DNA of 34,299 nucleotides from NCBI GenBank assembly GCA_000405945.1, contig ASOC01000007.1:1-34299 (forward strand), in the 5' to 3' direction. The notes below the pieces were generated by a model. It saw nothing but the letters and a program-made list of their open reading frames with translations. It was not told where the DNA came from and ran no database searches. Shown piece after piece: positions 7,374 to 16,515 of this stretch. Both the position numbers and the translations under genes were made by a program. Within the stretch, counting starts at the first letter, position 1. Each line of letters opens with the position of its first letter. The stretch comes from Candidatus Omnitrophus fodinae SCGC AAA011-A17 (GTDB taxonomy: Bacteria; Omnitrophota; Omnitrophia; Omnitrophales; Omnitrophaceae).

Positions 7374-7764
7374 AGACTCTTGGGCTGTGTTTGCCATCAG
7401 GTTCGGATTGGGCGCGGTATTTTTCTGGTTCGGGCTGGATAAATGTCTGGAGCCGGAGACATGGCAGGGATGGGTTCCGGTTTTTATCCAGAACCGGCTT
7501 GCGATTCCCATGAATTTATTTCTTGTGGGGCAGGGAGCGGTTGAAGCGGTTCTGGGTCTGCTGCTTGTGGCCGGTTTTCTAACCCGCTTTTCAAGCTTTC
7601 TCTGCTGTCTTATATTGGCCGGAATCATTTGCTTTTCCGGTTTCAATGAAGTGACGGTGAGGGATTTTGGTCTGCTTGCCATGGCTACTTCGATTGTGAT
7701 TTCGGGCCCGAAATCGATAAGTCTGGATCAAAAATTTGGGTTGGCGGGTGCTTCGGACTTTTAG
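7366..7764 (+). CDS. DoxX-family membrane protein
   Basis: A 132-residue protein with about four membrane helices. The N-terminal FAIRFGLGAVFFWFGLDKCLEP is typical of the DoxX/DoxD-like superfamily, in which a helix with a conserved Arg is followed by a GxDKxxxP segment. Members are often linked to terminal oxidases or to redox stress, and their biochemical role is mostly unknown. It overlaps the previous small gene by eight bases and is the last gene of the oxidase operon. Beyond it begins the hairpin-rich spacer before tRNA-Arg. Confidence 0.8.
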   Translation: MNKDSWAVFAIRFGLGAVFFWFGLDKCLEPETWQGWVPVFIQNRLAIPMNLFLVGQGAVEAVLGLLLVAGFLTRFSSFLCCLILAGIICFSGFNEVTVRDFGLLAMATSIVISGPKSISLDQKFGLAGASDF

Positions 7765-8066
7765 TTTAGAATTTGCTTGTCAGGCCGGTAAATTACAGAT
7801 AAAATGCGTCTGTTTTTCCCATGTTGCTTTGACCGCATGAGTTATGGGAAAGGTCTAAATAAGAAGTTGCTCGTAGTATCTGGCACCCGCGCGGCTTCGC
7901 AACGCGCACAAAAGAAGCATATAAACACACCGATTCGGCAGGAATCGGTGGTTTGTATCACTTGCTGCGTCACCGCAAGTGCGCCCGCCCTAATAGCGAC
8001 ATTGGGTATGCCATTAGGGCTGGTGAAATTTGCTTGCCCCGCTAAAAGACAGCGGGGCTATAATTT
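7765..8066 (+). repeat. Spacer with a chain of hairpins
   Basis: I see no convincing gene here. An open frame across 7804-8076 has no family resemblance and ends in the tRNA. Instead there are consecutive inverted repeats: 7928-7936 with 7942-7950 (9 pairs, extendable to 13 with one bulge), 7959-7965 with 7975-7981 (7 pairs), 7987-7994 with 8013-8020 (8 pairs), and 8036-8043 with 8051-8058 (8 pairs, GC-rich). A weaker GCGCG/CGCGC pair lies at about 7889-7907. All stems are perfect. None is followed by a T-run, so simple termination is not obvious. See findings. Confidence 0.6.
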
Positions 8067-8140
<74 letters not shown>

Positions 8141-8151
8141 TTCTCGCATTA

Positions 8152-8207
8152 AAACATTTTTGTAGATTTAGCCAAAAAAATATCTACAAATTTGAATCAA
8201 AATGTTT
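8152..8207 (+). repeat. Nested inverted repeats after tRNA-Arg
   Basis: Two AT-rich inverted repeats follow the tRNA. The outer arms are AAACATTTT (8152-8160) and AAAATGTTT (8199-8207). The other arms are TTTGTAGAT (8159-8167) and ATCTACAAA (8182-8190). The two overlap by two bases at the left and could form one long imperfect hairpin. It may end the tRNA transcript or act as a site before the porin gene. A T-rich stretch follows. Confidence 0.45.
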
Positions 8208-8253
8208 ATTTTACATTTTGTTTTCCAGAATCATAAGTACAATCCTAAGCTTA

Positions 8254-8281
8254 TTGAGATTGGCATTATTATTGCTATGTG
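8254..8281 (+). promoter_or_regulatory. Possible promoter of the Bbp2-type porin gene
   Basis: TTGAGA (8254-8259), a 16-base spacer and TATGTG (8276-8281) preceded by TG, which would make an extended -10. The match is weak. It is placed correctly, about 35 bases before the porin start. Confidence 0.3.
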
Positions 8282-8314
8282 TTAATGGTAAATTAAACCA
8301 AATGGAGGGAGCTT

Positions 8315-9721
8315 ATGAGGAAAATTACTTCAGTAATAACCGCAGTCCTTTTTGTTGTGCTTTCCCTTTCACCGGGAATAGCGCGGGCTGATGAAGCGGT
8401 CGCCACGGCTAAGGACCTCGATCAGGTCAATAGTCAGCTGCGTGATCAGATTACCGACCTGCAAAACCGTCTCAAGGATCTTGAGAGCCGGTTGAGCCAG
8501 ACAGAACAACGGGCCAGCGCTCCTGCGCCGGCGTATATGCCGGCACCGGGTCAGCAGTCGTCCGAGGGAGGAATGATCAAGACGCTCGAGGATATCAATA
8601 TGAGCGGTTTTATTGATACCTCGTATAATTTGAACACCAATCGTCCGCAAAAAGCCGGTACGAGTGCGGGTACCAATAACTTGAGAGCCTTTGATACGCG
8701 TGACAACAACTTTGACCTCAACGCGTTTGAGCTTGATTTTGAGAAACTCGCCCCTGAAACAGGCGGAGTTGGATTCCGCGCCGACCTTTCCTACGGGTTG
8801 AATTCCTTAGTGACTGATGGCGGCGGTATCAATTTTGATGGCGCGGCTGGTGTCGGTCCTGATGAGTTTGATCTTCAGCAAGCCTATGGGGAATTGAATG
8901 TTCCCATCAATGGCGGTTCGACATTGGGCGAGAAGGTTAACATCAAAGCTGGTAAGTTTGTGACCCTTTCTGGTGCCGAAGTGATTGAGTCCAAAGACAA
9001 CTGGAACATTTCCCGTTCCATGGCCTTCGGATTTGGTATTCCTTTCACCCACACAGGCATTCGTAGTGCGGTTGATTTGAATGAGGGGAAGGGAAAAGCA
9101 TACTTGGGTCTCAACAATGGTTGGGATTTGGTTCAGGAAACCAACAATTACAAGACCCTTGAAGGCGCTTTGTCCTGGAATCTCACGGATTCTTTGAGCG
9201 CGATAACGGTCAATTACCTTGGCAAGGAATCCCAGGCGGATGCCAACACTGGAGCCATTTCTGATGACATGCGTTTTCTTTCAAGCAATGTTTTAACCTG
9301 GAAAACCCCTGTCGAGAAGTTGACCCTGATGGCCAACTGGGATATAGGAAATCAGCGGAATATCCGCACAGTCACTGCCGGTTTAACGACCCCCAAGGAA
9401 GGCAATTCCGGGCTGTGGCATTCCTATAATCTTTACGCGAAATATGATCTTTCGGACAAGATGTATTTGGCCTATCGCGGAGAGCTTTTTGACGATAACG
9501 ATTCTTACCGTACTTTCGGAGCTACCACTCCGATTTCGGCAAGAAGGTTTTGGGGCCACACTTTTACGCTGGATTATCGGCCCTACACCAATCTTATCTC
9601 GCGTTTGGAATACAGATTGGATACGTCCAGCGCCGGAGTTTATGATGTGACAGGTGGCGGATCAACGGAAGGTCAGGGAAGTCAGTCGACCTTTGCCACG
9701 GAGTTGATTTTCCTGTTCTAA
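8315..9721 (+). CDS. Outer-membrane beta-barrel porin, Bbp2/OmpL-like
   Basis: A 468-residue exported protein. The signal peptide (residues 1-25, ending ARA) is followed by a heptad-like coiled coil (about 32-62, DLDQVNSQLRDQITDLQNRL). A Pro/Ala linker and a beta-rich barrel follow. The barrel begins with MSGFIDTSYNLN and FDTRDNNFDLNAFELDFEK, as in the putative beta-barrel porin-2 family. The chain ends in Phe (ELIFLF), the usual outer-membrane assembly signal. The N-terminal coiled coil probably trimerises or reaches towards the cell wall. The substrate is unknown. A strong ribosome site (GGAGGGA) precedes the ATG, and a clear terminator at 9813-9848 ends the single-gene unit. Confidence 0.85.
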   Translation: MRKITSVITAVLFVVLSLSPGIARADEAVATAKDLDQVNSQLRDQITDLQNRLKDLESRLSQTEQRASAPAPAYMPAPGQQSSEGGMIKTLEDINMSGFIDTSYNLNTNRPQKAGTSAGTNNLRAFDTRDNNFDLNAFELDFEKLAPETGGVGFRADLSYGLNSLVTDGGGINFDGAAGVGPDEFDLQQAYGELNVPINGGSTLGEKVNIKAGKFVTLSGAEVIESKDNWNISRSMAFGFGIPFTHTGIRSAVDLNEGKGKAYLGLNNGWDLVQETNNYKTLEGALSWNLTDSLSAITVNYLGKESQADANTGAISDDMRFLSSNVLTWKTPVEKLTLMANWDIGNQRNIRTVTAGLTTPKEGNSGLWHSYNLYAKYDLSDKMYLAYRGELFDDNDSYRTFGATTPISARRFWGHTFTLDYRPYTNLISRLEYRLDTSSAGVYDVTGGGSTEGQGSQSTFATELIFLF

Positions 9722-9812
9722 GTTAAGAGACATAGTAGAGGCGGGGCCTTCGAAGAGACTTTTGATAATTCCCTCCTCTCAAAAGCTGAATCATTGGAAG
9801 GCTCCACAACAC

Positions 9813-9848
9813 AAAACCCCACTTAACCGCAAGGTTAGGTGGGGTTTT
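9813..9848 (+). terminator. Rho-independent terminator after the porin gene
   Basis: A 16-pair stem (AAAACCCCAC... with ...GTGGGGTTTT, one G-T pair) closed by a GCAA tetraloop at 9829-9832. The right arm ends in TTTT. A-run and T-run flanks make it usable in both directions. It lies about 90 bases after the porin stop. Confidence 0.85.
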
Positions 9849-9854
9849 GCTGTA

Positions 9855-9883
9855 TTGACAAGCCTGTAGGCCTATTGTAATAT
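9855..9883 (+). promoter_or_regulatory. Promoter of dcd (and probably pepA)
   Basis: TTGACA at 9855-9860, a 17-base spacer and TAATAT at 9878-9883. It sits directly after the terminator and about 60 bases before the dcd start. The layout copies the cox promoter. Confidence 0.6.
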
Positions 9884-9943
9884 TTCAATCAATTAGTCAA
9901 GTTTGTGTTATGTCCCTCCGGACAACCTCAACAGGGAGATTTC

Positions 9944-10492
9944 ATGGTCAAATCAGACGACTGGATAAAAAGAATGGCCTTGGAACAAGGCATGATTGAG
10001 CCATTTGAGGAATCTCAAGTTAGACATGGCATTTCATACGGCCTTTCGTCGTATGGCTATGACATACGGATAGCGGATGAATTTAGAATTTTCAATGCCT
10101 CGCGTTCCTTGCTGATGGATCCCAAAAATTTTGATGAAAATGCGTTTGACCATGTAAAAGCCGATTTTTGCCACATTCCCGCCCATTCCTTTGTCCTGGC
10201 CAGGACGGTGGAGTATTTCAGAATTCCAAGAAATGTCATCACGCTTTGCGTGGGTAAGTCGACCTACGCCCGCTCAGGTGTCCTGGTTAATGTCACGCCT
10301 TTTGAACCCGAATGGGAAGGTTTTGCGACCCTGCAAATATCCAACACTACTCCTGTTCCGGCAAAAATTTACGCAAATGAAGGCATCGGGCAGCTGCTTT
10401 TTTTTCAAAGCGACGAAGTGTGCAGGGTTTCCTACAAAGATAAAAAAGGGAAATATCAGAAACAGACGGAAATCACACCTTCCAGAATTTAG
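9944..10492 (+). CDS. dcd: dCTP deaminase
   Basis: A 182-residue cytoplasmic enzyme that deaminates dCTP to dUTP, supplying dUMP for thymidylate synthesis. Family motifs are [13 protein letters not shown] (about residues 36-48), [23 protein letters not shown] (about 102-124, with the catalytic Glu in EPEWEG), and GIGQLLFF towards the end. I chose the ATG at 9944 because GGGAG (9934-9938) lies five bases before it. An upstream in-frame codon at 9905 adds 13 residues without family character. pepA follows 25 bases later. Whether it also hydrolyses dUTP, as some bifunctional members do, cannot be told here. Confidence 0.92.
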   Translation: MVKSDDWIKRMALEQGMIEPFEESQVRHGISYGLSSYGYDIRIADEFRIFNASRSLLMDPKNFDENAFDHVKADFCHIPAHSFVLARTVEYFRIPRNVITLCVGKSTYARSGVLVNVTPFEPEWEGFATLQISNTTPVPAKIYANEGIGQLLFFQSDEVCRVSYKDKKGKYQKQTEITPSRI

Positions 10493-10517
10493 GCACTAAA
10501 AGAGGAGATTTGAGCGT

Positions 10518-12014
10518 ATGAAATGTTCTGCGGTTCTTAAATCGGAAGTGAAAGTCAAATGGGATGCGCTGGCTGTCGGATTTTTTGAAGGGGAAAAGGA
10601 ATCTTTGAATGCCCTCGGTAAGCTGGACCGTGATCTTAAAGACCTTATTGATAGCGTGTTCCAAGCCAAAAAATTCGAGGGAAAAGACCGCGAGCTGTTT
10701 TTCACTTATCTCCCGGGATTGAAATCCGCGTGCGCCGTTTATTTTGCCGGTCTCGGGAAAAAAGAAAATTATAACCCGGAAAAGTTGAAAGGCCTGGTCA
10801 GCCGTCTTTTGAAACATGCTGAGGCCCAGAAATTCAATTCCCTGGCTTTAGACCTTAAGACCGTGGCTCCAGGGAAGGTTTCTTCCCACGACTTGGGGCG
10901 GGCCGTTGAGGAAGCCCGCGTCCTTTCCACTTTCCGTTTTGACAAATACAAATCAAAGCCGGATAAGCGAAAAGAACTTAAGGGTTTAGACCTGCTTTGC
11001 GGCGATGCGCTTGAGCGTAAAGACGTTCAGTCGGGAATACGTTTCGGGAAATGGGTGGCTGAGGCTACCAATATAGCGCGAACGCTCGCAAGCGAGCCCG
11101 CCAATCATTTGACGCCAAAAGTTCTGGCGTCTCGGGCGGAGGAATTAGCCAAAGAAGCCGGTTTGAAGTGCACCATCCTGAACGAAATCGAGATTAAGAA
11201 GCTTAATATGGGAGGGCTTATCGGCGTGGCTCAAGGATCGCACGAGCCTCCACGGTTTATTGTTTTAGAAACCAAGGTTGACAACAAATCGCAGAAACCC
11301 GTTGTTCTTGTCGGAAAGGGCATTACCTTTGACAGCGGCGGCATTTCCCTGAAGCCGGCCAATGGCATGGAAAAAATGAAGTATGACATGTCAGGGGCAG
11401 CGGCCGTGATTGCCACTTTGTGGCTGGCCGCTAAACTCGACTTGCCTTTTAAAGTGATAGGCCTCGCGCCGGCTTGTGAAAATCTTCCAAGTGAGAGGCC
11501 TCAAAGGCCCGGCGATATTGTCACTATCTCGAACGGGAAAACAGTGGAAGTCATCAACACCGATGCGGAAGGACGTATGATTCTCGCTGATGGTCTAAGC
11601 TACGCGGTCAAATTGGGGCCCCGTTATATCATTGACCTTGCCACGCTGACCGGGTCCTGCCGGGCCACGTTCGGAGAACACGCTATCGGCATGATGGGTA
11701 ATAACCGGAGTCTTCTTGATTCGCTGAAAGACGCGGGCGAGAAAAGCGGGGAAAGATGCTGGGAACTTCCGCTCTGGGACGAGTATCGTGAGCACATCAA
11801 AGGTGAATTTGCCGATTTGAAAAATGTGGGCAAAGGGCCGGCTGGGGCCATCATTGCCGGAAAATTTCTGGAAGAATTCGTGGATAAACAGCCTTGGGCT
11901 CATTTGGATATCGCGAGCACGGGATGGTTTGACGAAAATCACGCTTATATTTCACGCGGGCCTTCGGGCGCCGGCGTGCGGATTCTCGCGCAATTTTTGA
12001 AAGATCTCGCCTAA
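10518..12014 (+). CDS. pepA: Cytosol (leucyl) aminopeptidase, M17 family
   Basis: A 498-residue dizinc aminopeptidase. The C-terminal catalytic half shows the M17 signatures VGKGITFDSGGISLKP (about residues 262-277), MKYDMSGAAAV (about 284-294) and NTDAEGRMILADGL (about 343-356). These contain the metal ligands and the catalytic Lys and Arg. The N-terminal third is the more variable macro-like domain. It releases N-terminal residues from peptides in the cytoplasm; PepA in E. coli also binds DNA, but no such evidence exists here. AGAGGAGAT provides the ribosome site. Its stop overlaps the stop of the convergent RND gene by three bases, with no terminator between them. Confidence 0.93.
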   Translation: MKCSAVLKSEVKVKWDALAVGFFEGEKESLNALGKLDRDLKDLIDSVFQAKKFEGKDRELFFTYLPGLKSACAVYFAGLGKKENYNPEKLKGLVSRLLKHAEAQKFNSLALDLKTVAPGKVSSHDLGRAVEEARVLSTFRFDKYKSKPDKRKELKGLDLLCGDALERKDVQSGIRFGKWVAEATNIARTLASEPANHLTPKVLASRAEELAKEAGLKCTILNEIEIKKLNMGGLIGVAQGSHEPPRFIVLETKVDNKSQKPVVLVGKGITFDSGGISLKPANGMEKMKYDMSGAAAVIATLWLAAKLDLPFKVIGLAPACENLPSERPQRPGDIVTISNGKTVEVINTDAEGRMILADGLSYAVKLGPRYIIDLATLTGSCRATFGEHAIGMMGNNRSLLDSLKDAGEKSGERCWELPLWDEYREHIKGEFADLKNVGKGPAGAIIAGKFLEEFVDKQPWAHLDIASTGWFDENHAYISRGPSGAGVRILAQFLKDLA

Positions 12015-15000
12015 TTTTTTTCGATCAGCGGTTCTTTGTCTAACAATCCGGATGGGTGGGCGTGTTCCGTTTTAGGGTGCTTTTCGAATTTGCTGAACGC
12101 CAGATAGGCCGCCGGCACAACGAAAAGAGTTAGAACCGTGGAGACCAGCACTCCGCCGATTACGGCGATGGCCATGGGAATTCTGGTCTCAGCGCCGGGC
12201 CCCATGGCCATCGCCGGAGGAATGGCCGCCGCGATGGTTGAAATGGAAGTCATCAAAATCGGCCGCAACCGTATCGGGCAGGCCGTAGCCAGGGCTTCTT
12301 TGATTCCCATCCCTCTTTCGCGCATTTGATTGGTGAATTCCACAAGGAGAATCGAATTCTTTTTCACAATTCCCATCAAGAGGATAAGACCGATCATGCT
12401 GAAAATATTAAGAGACTGGTGGCCTATCCACAAAGAAAGAAAGGCGCCGGACAAGCTGAAGGGCAGTGCCATCAGCACGGTGACGGGATGGATGAGATGG
12501 TTGAATTGAGAAGCCAGAACCATGTAGGAAATAATAAGTCCCAGCCAGAGTGCGAAGATCAGGCTCTGAAAAGATTCTTTGAAGGTTTGGCTGGTTCCGC
12601 TGAACACCGCTCGGTAACCTTCGGGCAGTATTTTGCCGCTAATTTCTGCCGCCGTTTTTAAAGCGTCAGCCTGTGATTTGCCGCGGCCAATATTGGCAAA
12701 AAGACCGATGGCCCGCTCGCGGCCCCGGCGCGTGATCGTGAGAAGGCTCATCTTTTCGTTCATGGTTGTCACATCAGCCAGCCGTACCAATTCTCCCCGG
12801 TTATTCCATACCGTGAGATTCGAAATGTCCTCGGGCTTCATGCGCTGATTTCTTTCAAGCCGGATTCTCACATCATAACGCCTTCCGTTTCGCGTGTATT
12901 TCGCGACCCGGTCGCCGCCTATCAGCGCATTGATGGTGCGCGCTATAGCGCTCATGCTGACACCCCGGTCAAAAGCGGTTTCGCGATTGGGGTAAACACG
13001 CACTTCCTGCATACCGGTAAGATAATCCGTGTCCACATCTTCATAAAGGCCGCTTTTTTTCATTTCGTTTTGGATTTCGACCGCATACTCCGACAGTTTA
13101 TCCCAGTCCGGACCCCGGATGGTGAATTCAACCGGAAATCCCCGGTGAGCCGCGAAACCGCGCAGGGACAAATCCTGGAGAACGGCTTTCACATCCGGAA
13201 CTTTGTTGAATTCCTGGCGTACGTTAGCCATGATTTCAGCCTGGCTCAACCGGTGGCGGAGCGTGGGGTTGACAGGCCGGTCCTTGAGTTTCTTGAGTGT
13301 GATAAAAATCATTCCGGCATTCACTTCACCGCCCCCGAACCCTCCCACGGCGCAATAGTATCTTTTGAACTCGGGCATTTTCATGACCAGCGCTTCAAGC
13401 TGTTTCATTTTGTCATTGGTGTAATTCATGGATGACCCGATCGGGGTTTTAATGCGAACCAGGAACATGCTTTGATCCTGAGCCGGGACAAATTCCTTGC
13501 GGATCAAGGGCACGCAAGCCAGCGAGGCAACAAAGAAAAGAATAGAACCAACGAGTACAATTTTTTTGTGCGCGAGAGTTAAATCCAGTATTTTGCGGTA
13601 GGAATGGGTCCATGACTTCATTTGTTTTTCAAACCAGCCGGGCAATCCGCGGTTATGTTCCGAAATCTCAAGAAATTGCGAGCAACGCATGGGGGCGAGC
13701 GTCAGTGCCTCGAGCAGGGAAAGAAGCACGGCCGCGGAAATGGTGATGGCAAACTGAAAGAAAAACTTGCCGATAATTCCCTTCATATACGCTACGGGAA
13801 GAAAAATGGCGACAATGGCGATGGTGGCCGCGATGGCGGCAAAGGTTATCTCACGGGAGCCTTTCAGGGCCGCGTCTGTCTGTCCCTCACCTAACTGACG
13901 GTGCCGGACGATATTTTCCAAAACCATGATGGCGTCATCCACCACAATCCCAATAGCCAGTGAGAGCCCGAGCAGGGTGAAGGTGTTGAGCGTGAAATGC
14001 GCGAATCGCAAGACCATAAAAGTGCCCAATATCGAGGTGGGGATGGCGAGTAAAATATTGAGAGTGCTGCTCCAGGAACCGAGAAAAATCCAGCACACGA
14101 AAGAGGTCAAAAGGGCGGATAGGATCAGTGTGAAGACCAGTTCGTGAACGGCATCTTCGATAAACCGCGTGCTGTCAAAGTTCACCCCAAGGGTGTAGCC
14201 TTCGGGCATGTTTTTATTCAGCTCTTCCATGCGCTTTTTAACGCGCCGCGCGACATCCACGGAGTTGGCGCCCCTTTGCTTACGCACGCCCATTCCGACC
14301 GCGGGTTTTCCGAGCACCCGGGAAATGCGGCGGATATCCGCAAGCCCGTCTTCGATGGTTGCCACTTCCTTGAGGGGAATGGGTTTATAAATCGGCCGGC
14401 CGGCTCTTTGATAAATCATAATATTTTCGAATTCCTTTACGGTCCGAGCCTCGCCCATGGCGCGCACGTTAGACTCTGTCAGAGGCGTTTCAAGCCTGCC
14501 AGCGGGCATTTCAATGTGTTCATCCTGAATGGCGGCTATCACATCTTCGACCGTGAGCTGGTAAGCGTCCAGTTTTTTGGTGTCCAGCCAAACGCGCAAA
14601 TTTCTATCAACATAACCGCCCAGGGTGATTTCACCGACGCCGGGAACTGTTTTGAATTTGTCCTTCAGGTTGCGGTCCACATATTCCATGAGCTCGGGAA
14701 GCGGCTTTGTGCTCATTACCGAAAGCCACATAATCGGCTGGTCTTCCGTATTGACCTTGGTGATAATAGGAGGGTCAATGTCGCGGGGCAGTCGGTTGGA
14801 TGCTTCGGAAAGCTTGCTTTGAACTTCCTGAAGGGCGATATCGATGTCCCTTTCAAGCTCAAACTCAAGTGTGACAGTGGCCTGACCTTGTCTCGTGGTG
14901 GAAGAAATATCCTTGAGCCCTTGAATGCCCATGACAGCGTCTTCAATCACGTCCACCACGTCGGCTTCCATGACTTCCGGCGCGGCTCCTTCCCAGGTCA

Positions 15001-15145
15001 CGTTGACGGTGAGAACAGGGAAATCCACATCGGGCATCTGGCCCACGCCCATTCCCTGAAAACTGATCAAACCAAAAAACATCAGTCCGATCATCAGCAT
15101 CCAGGCGAAGACGGGGTTTTTGATCGAGATTTCCGATAAATTCAC
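12011..15145 (-). CDS. RND-family efflux transporter (HAE1/AcrB-like)
   Basis: About 1044 residues with the two repeated halves of an RND pump. The N-terminus reads NLSEISIKNPVFAWML. Transmembrane helix 4 carries the proton-relay Asp pair in IGIVVDDAIMVLENIV. Helix 10 has the matching Lys in LMGIVKKNSILLVEF. Large periplasmic loops follow the first helix of each half. I chose the GTG at 15145 because it overlaps the tolC stop as GTGA and gives the normal N-terminus. An ATG at 15178 lies inside tolC and adds 11 unrelated residues. It would export drugs, solvents or lipids through the neighbouring TolC. The usual periplasmic adaptor gene is absent from this operon. Confidence 0.93.
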   Translation of the reverse strand: MNLSEISIKNPVFAWMLMIGLMFFGLISFQGMGVGQMPDVDFPVLTVNVTWEGAAPEVMEADVVDVIEDAVMGIQGLKDISSTTRQGQATVTLEFELERDIDIALQEVQSKLSEASNRLPRDIDPPIITKVNTEDQPIMWLSVMSTKPLPELMEYVDRNLKDKFKTVPGVGEITLGGYVDRNLRVWLDTKKLDAYQLTVEDVIAAIQDEHIEMPAGRLETPLTESNVRAMGEARTVKEFENIMIYQRAGRPIYKPIPLKEVATIEDGLADIRRISRVLGKPAVGMGVRKQRGANSVDVARRVKKRMEELNKNMPEGYTLGVNFDSTRFIEDAVHELVFTLILSALLTSFVCWIFLGSWSSTLNILLAIPTSILGTFMVLRFAHFTLNTFTLLGLSLAIGIVVDDAIMVLENIVRHRQLGEGQTDAALKGSREITFAAIAATIAIVAIFLPVAYMKGIIGKFFFQFAITISAAVLLSLLEALTLAPMRCSQFLEISEHNRGLPGWFEKQMKSWTHSYRKILDLTLAHKKIVLVGSILFFVASLACVPLIRKEFVPAQDQSMFLVRIKTPIGSSMNYTNDKMKQLEALVMKMPEFKRYYCAVGGFGGGEVNAGMIFITLKKLKDRPVNPTLRHRLSQAEIMANVRQEFNKVPDVKAVLQDLSLRGFAAHRGFPVEFTIRGPDWDKLSEYAVEIQNEMKKSGLYEDVDTDYLTGMQEVRVYPNRETAFDRGVSMSAIARTINALIGGDRVAKYTRNGRRYDVRIRLERNQRMKPEDISNLTVWNNRGELVRLADVTTMNEKMSLLTITRRGRERAIGLFANIGRGKSQADALKTAAEISGKILPEGYRAVFSGTSQTFKESFQSLIFALWLGLIISYMVLASQFNHLIHPVTVLMALPFSLSGAFLSLWIGHQSLNIFSMIGLILLMGIVKKNSILLVEFTNQMRERGMGIKEALATACPIRLRPILMTSISTIAAAIPPAMAMGPGAETRIPMAIAVIGGVLVSTVLTLFVVPAAYLAFSKFEKHPKTEHAHPSGLLDKEPLIEKN

Positions 15146-16515
15146 AGGGTTTCTCCCATCGCGACTTTGAGGCTCCAATAGTTTTCTTTGAGTTGATACC
15201 TGGCGCGGTTAGCCTCGCGGCGGGTTTCATGAAGCGATTCGAGGGCTGAAAGGACATCCAAATTATTCACCAGATTTTGGCTATAGTCCTCTTTTTGTAA
15301 TTTGAAATTTTCTTCCGCTGACTTTACAGCCTCGTCAAGGGCCTGGTGCTCGTTGCGGGAAGCCACCCAGGTTTGATAGGCTTCTTTGATGTCAAGTTCA
15401 GCCTGCCTGTGGGCCAGGGAATAGGAAAGTTTTGCCTTTTTCCAGGTGCTGGTGGCCGCTTTTATTTTCCCGAGGGTTTCGCCGCCGCGGTAAAGAGGGA
15501 CGTTGATTTTGAAAAGAAGATCCCAGTCAATGGCGTCCTGAAACCCGTCCCTTTTCTGGTACTGGTTGTTAACCAGGGAGATGTCCGGCCATAAACTGCT
15601 CTGGGCGACCACAACACCATTCCATGCTGTTTTTACGGTCTGCTTGGCTGCTTCAACGTCCGGTCTTTTCTCCGTAGCCGCCAGGTAGGCTTCCATATTT
15701 TCGGGCTCCCTTTCGTAGATTTCCATATCCTTCAGTTGCGCCGGATTCACGGGCATGCCGACCAGGAATTCAAGAATATGTTTTGACACGGCCAAAGTCC
15801 CTTTAGCTTGGGCGAGCTCCGAATCAATGATTCTCATGCGTGATTCCGCGGTTACGATTTCACTGCGCCGGGACCTTCCTATTTTTTCCCGTTCATTCAA
15901 GTCGGTCATTCTTTCCTCGAATAAATCGCGTATTCCCTGGATGGTTTCAACGTCTTTTTGAAACATTAACACGTTGTAAAAAGCCTTGGTCACGTCGAGG
16001 AAGAGAAGCTGCTCGGCGCGTATTTTTTCGCCAATGCGCTGTTTTTTAAGACTTCCGGCCCCTTTGATGGCGCCCAAAGCTTTAAAACCTTGAAAGAGGG
16101 GCTGGCTGATGACAAATTCACGGTCTCTCCGGTTTGGGGCATTGAAGGTGCCGCCCACTCCAGACCCATCTCCTGACTTCAGGACTTTTTGACGCCGGTA
16201 ATTCATGACAAAATCCGCGTCACCGATAGCCTCGCTGGTGGCGGCGAGAAAATCAGCCTGTGTGGCATTGACAATCTCTTTGTTGATCGCTATTGTTTCG
16301 CTTTGTTTTAAAGCCAGTCTGTAGCAATCCTCAATATTTAAAGGAACCGATTCAACCTGTTCGTTCTCAATGTGAAATGTTTTGGGAATAGGTTTTTCGG
16401 CGGGTGGTTTCCTTCCCATGGCAAGCAATCCGGCCGGTTGTGTCATAAACACAGTCAAAATCGTTAATAAGGAGCAGAGAAAAGATATCTGAAATCGCTT
16501 GATTAGAGTGCTCAT
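15142..16515 (-). CDS. TolC-family outer-membrane efflux protein
   Basis: A 457-residue exported protein with a signal-like N-terminus (hydrophobic about 8-32). It has two outer-membrane efflux repeats rich in long coiled-coil helices. Family features include LNIEDCYRLALKQSETI at the start of the first repeat, ISQPLFQGF, and KRPDVEAAKQTVKTAWNGVVVAQSSLWPDISL at the start of the second. It forms the outer-membrane duct for the RND pump. Start and stop both overlap the neighbours by four bases (marR upstream, RND downstream), so the three genes form one transcript. Confidence 0.9.
   Translation of the reverse strand: MSTLIKRFQISFLCSLLTILTVFMTQPAGLLAMGRKPPAEKPIPKTFHIENEQVESVPLNIEDCYRLALKQSETIAINKEIVNATQADFLAATSEAIGDADFVMNYRRQKVLKSGDGSGVGGTFNAPNRRDREFVISQPLFQGFKALGAIKGAGSLKKQRIGEKIRAEQLLFLDVTKAFYNVLMFQKDVETIQGIRDLFEERMTDLNEREKIGRSRRSEIVTAESRMRIIDSELAQAKGTLAVSKHILEFLVGMPVNPAQLKDMEIYEREPENMEAYLAATEKRPDVEAAKQTVKTAWNGVVVAQSSLWPDISLVNNQYQKRDGFQDAIDWDLLFKINVPLYRGGETLGKIKAATSTWKKAKLSYSLAHRQAELDIKEAYQTWVASRNEHQALDEAVKSAEENFKLQKEDYSQNLVNNLDVLSALESLHETRREANRARYQLKENYWSLKVAMGETL

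Noticed and set aside
7925-8058. CRISPR array or integron attC sites
   Set aside because: The stems differ in sequence, so there is no direct repeat with spacers. The attC core sites (GTTRRRY/RYYYAAC) are missing.
8034-8064. Promoter with perfect TATAAT just before tRNA-Arg
   Set aside because: The spacer to TTGCCC is 19 bases, and the start point would fall inside the tRNA, so it cannot make the mature 5' end.
14144-15139. 331-codon frame on the + strand inside the RND gene
   Set aside because: It lies opposite conserved RND sequence with clear motifs. The product is His/Phe-rich and has no family character, so it is a shadow frame.
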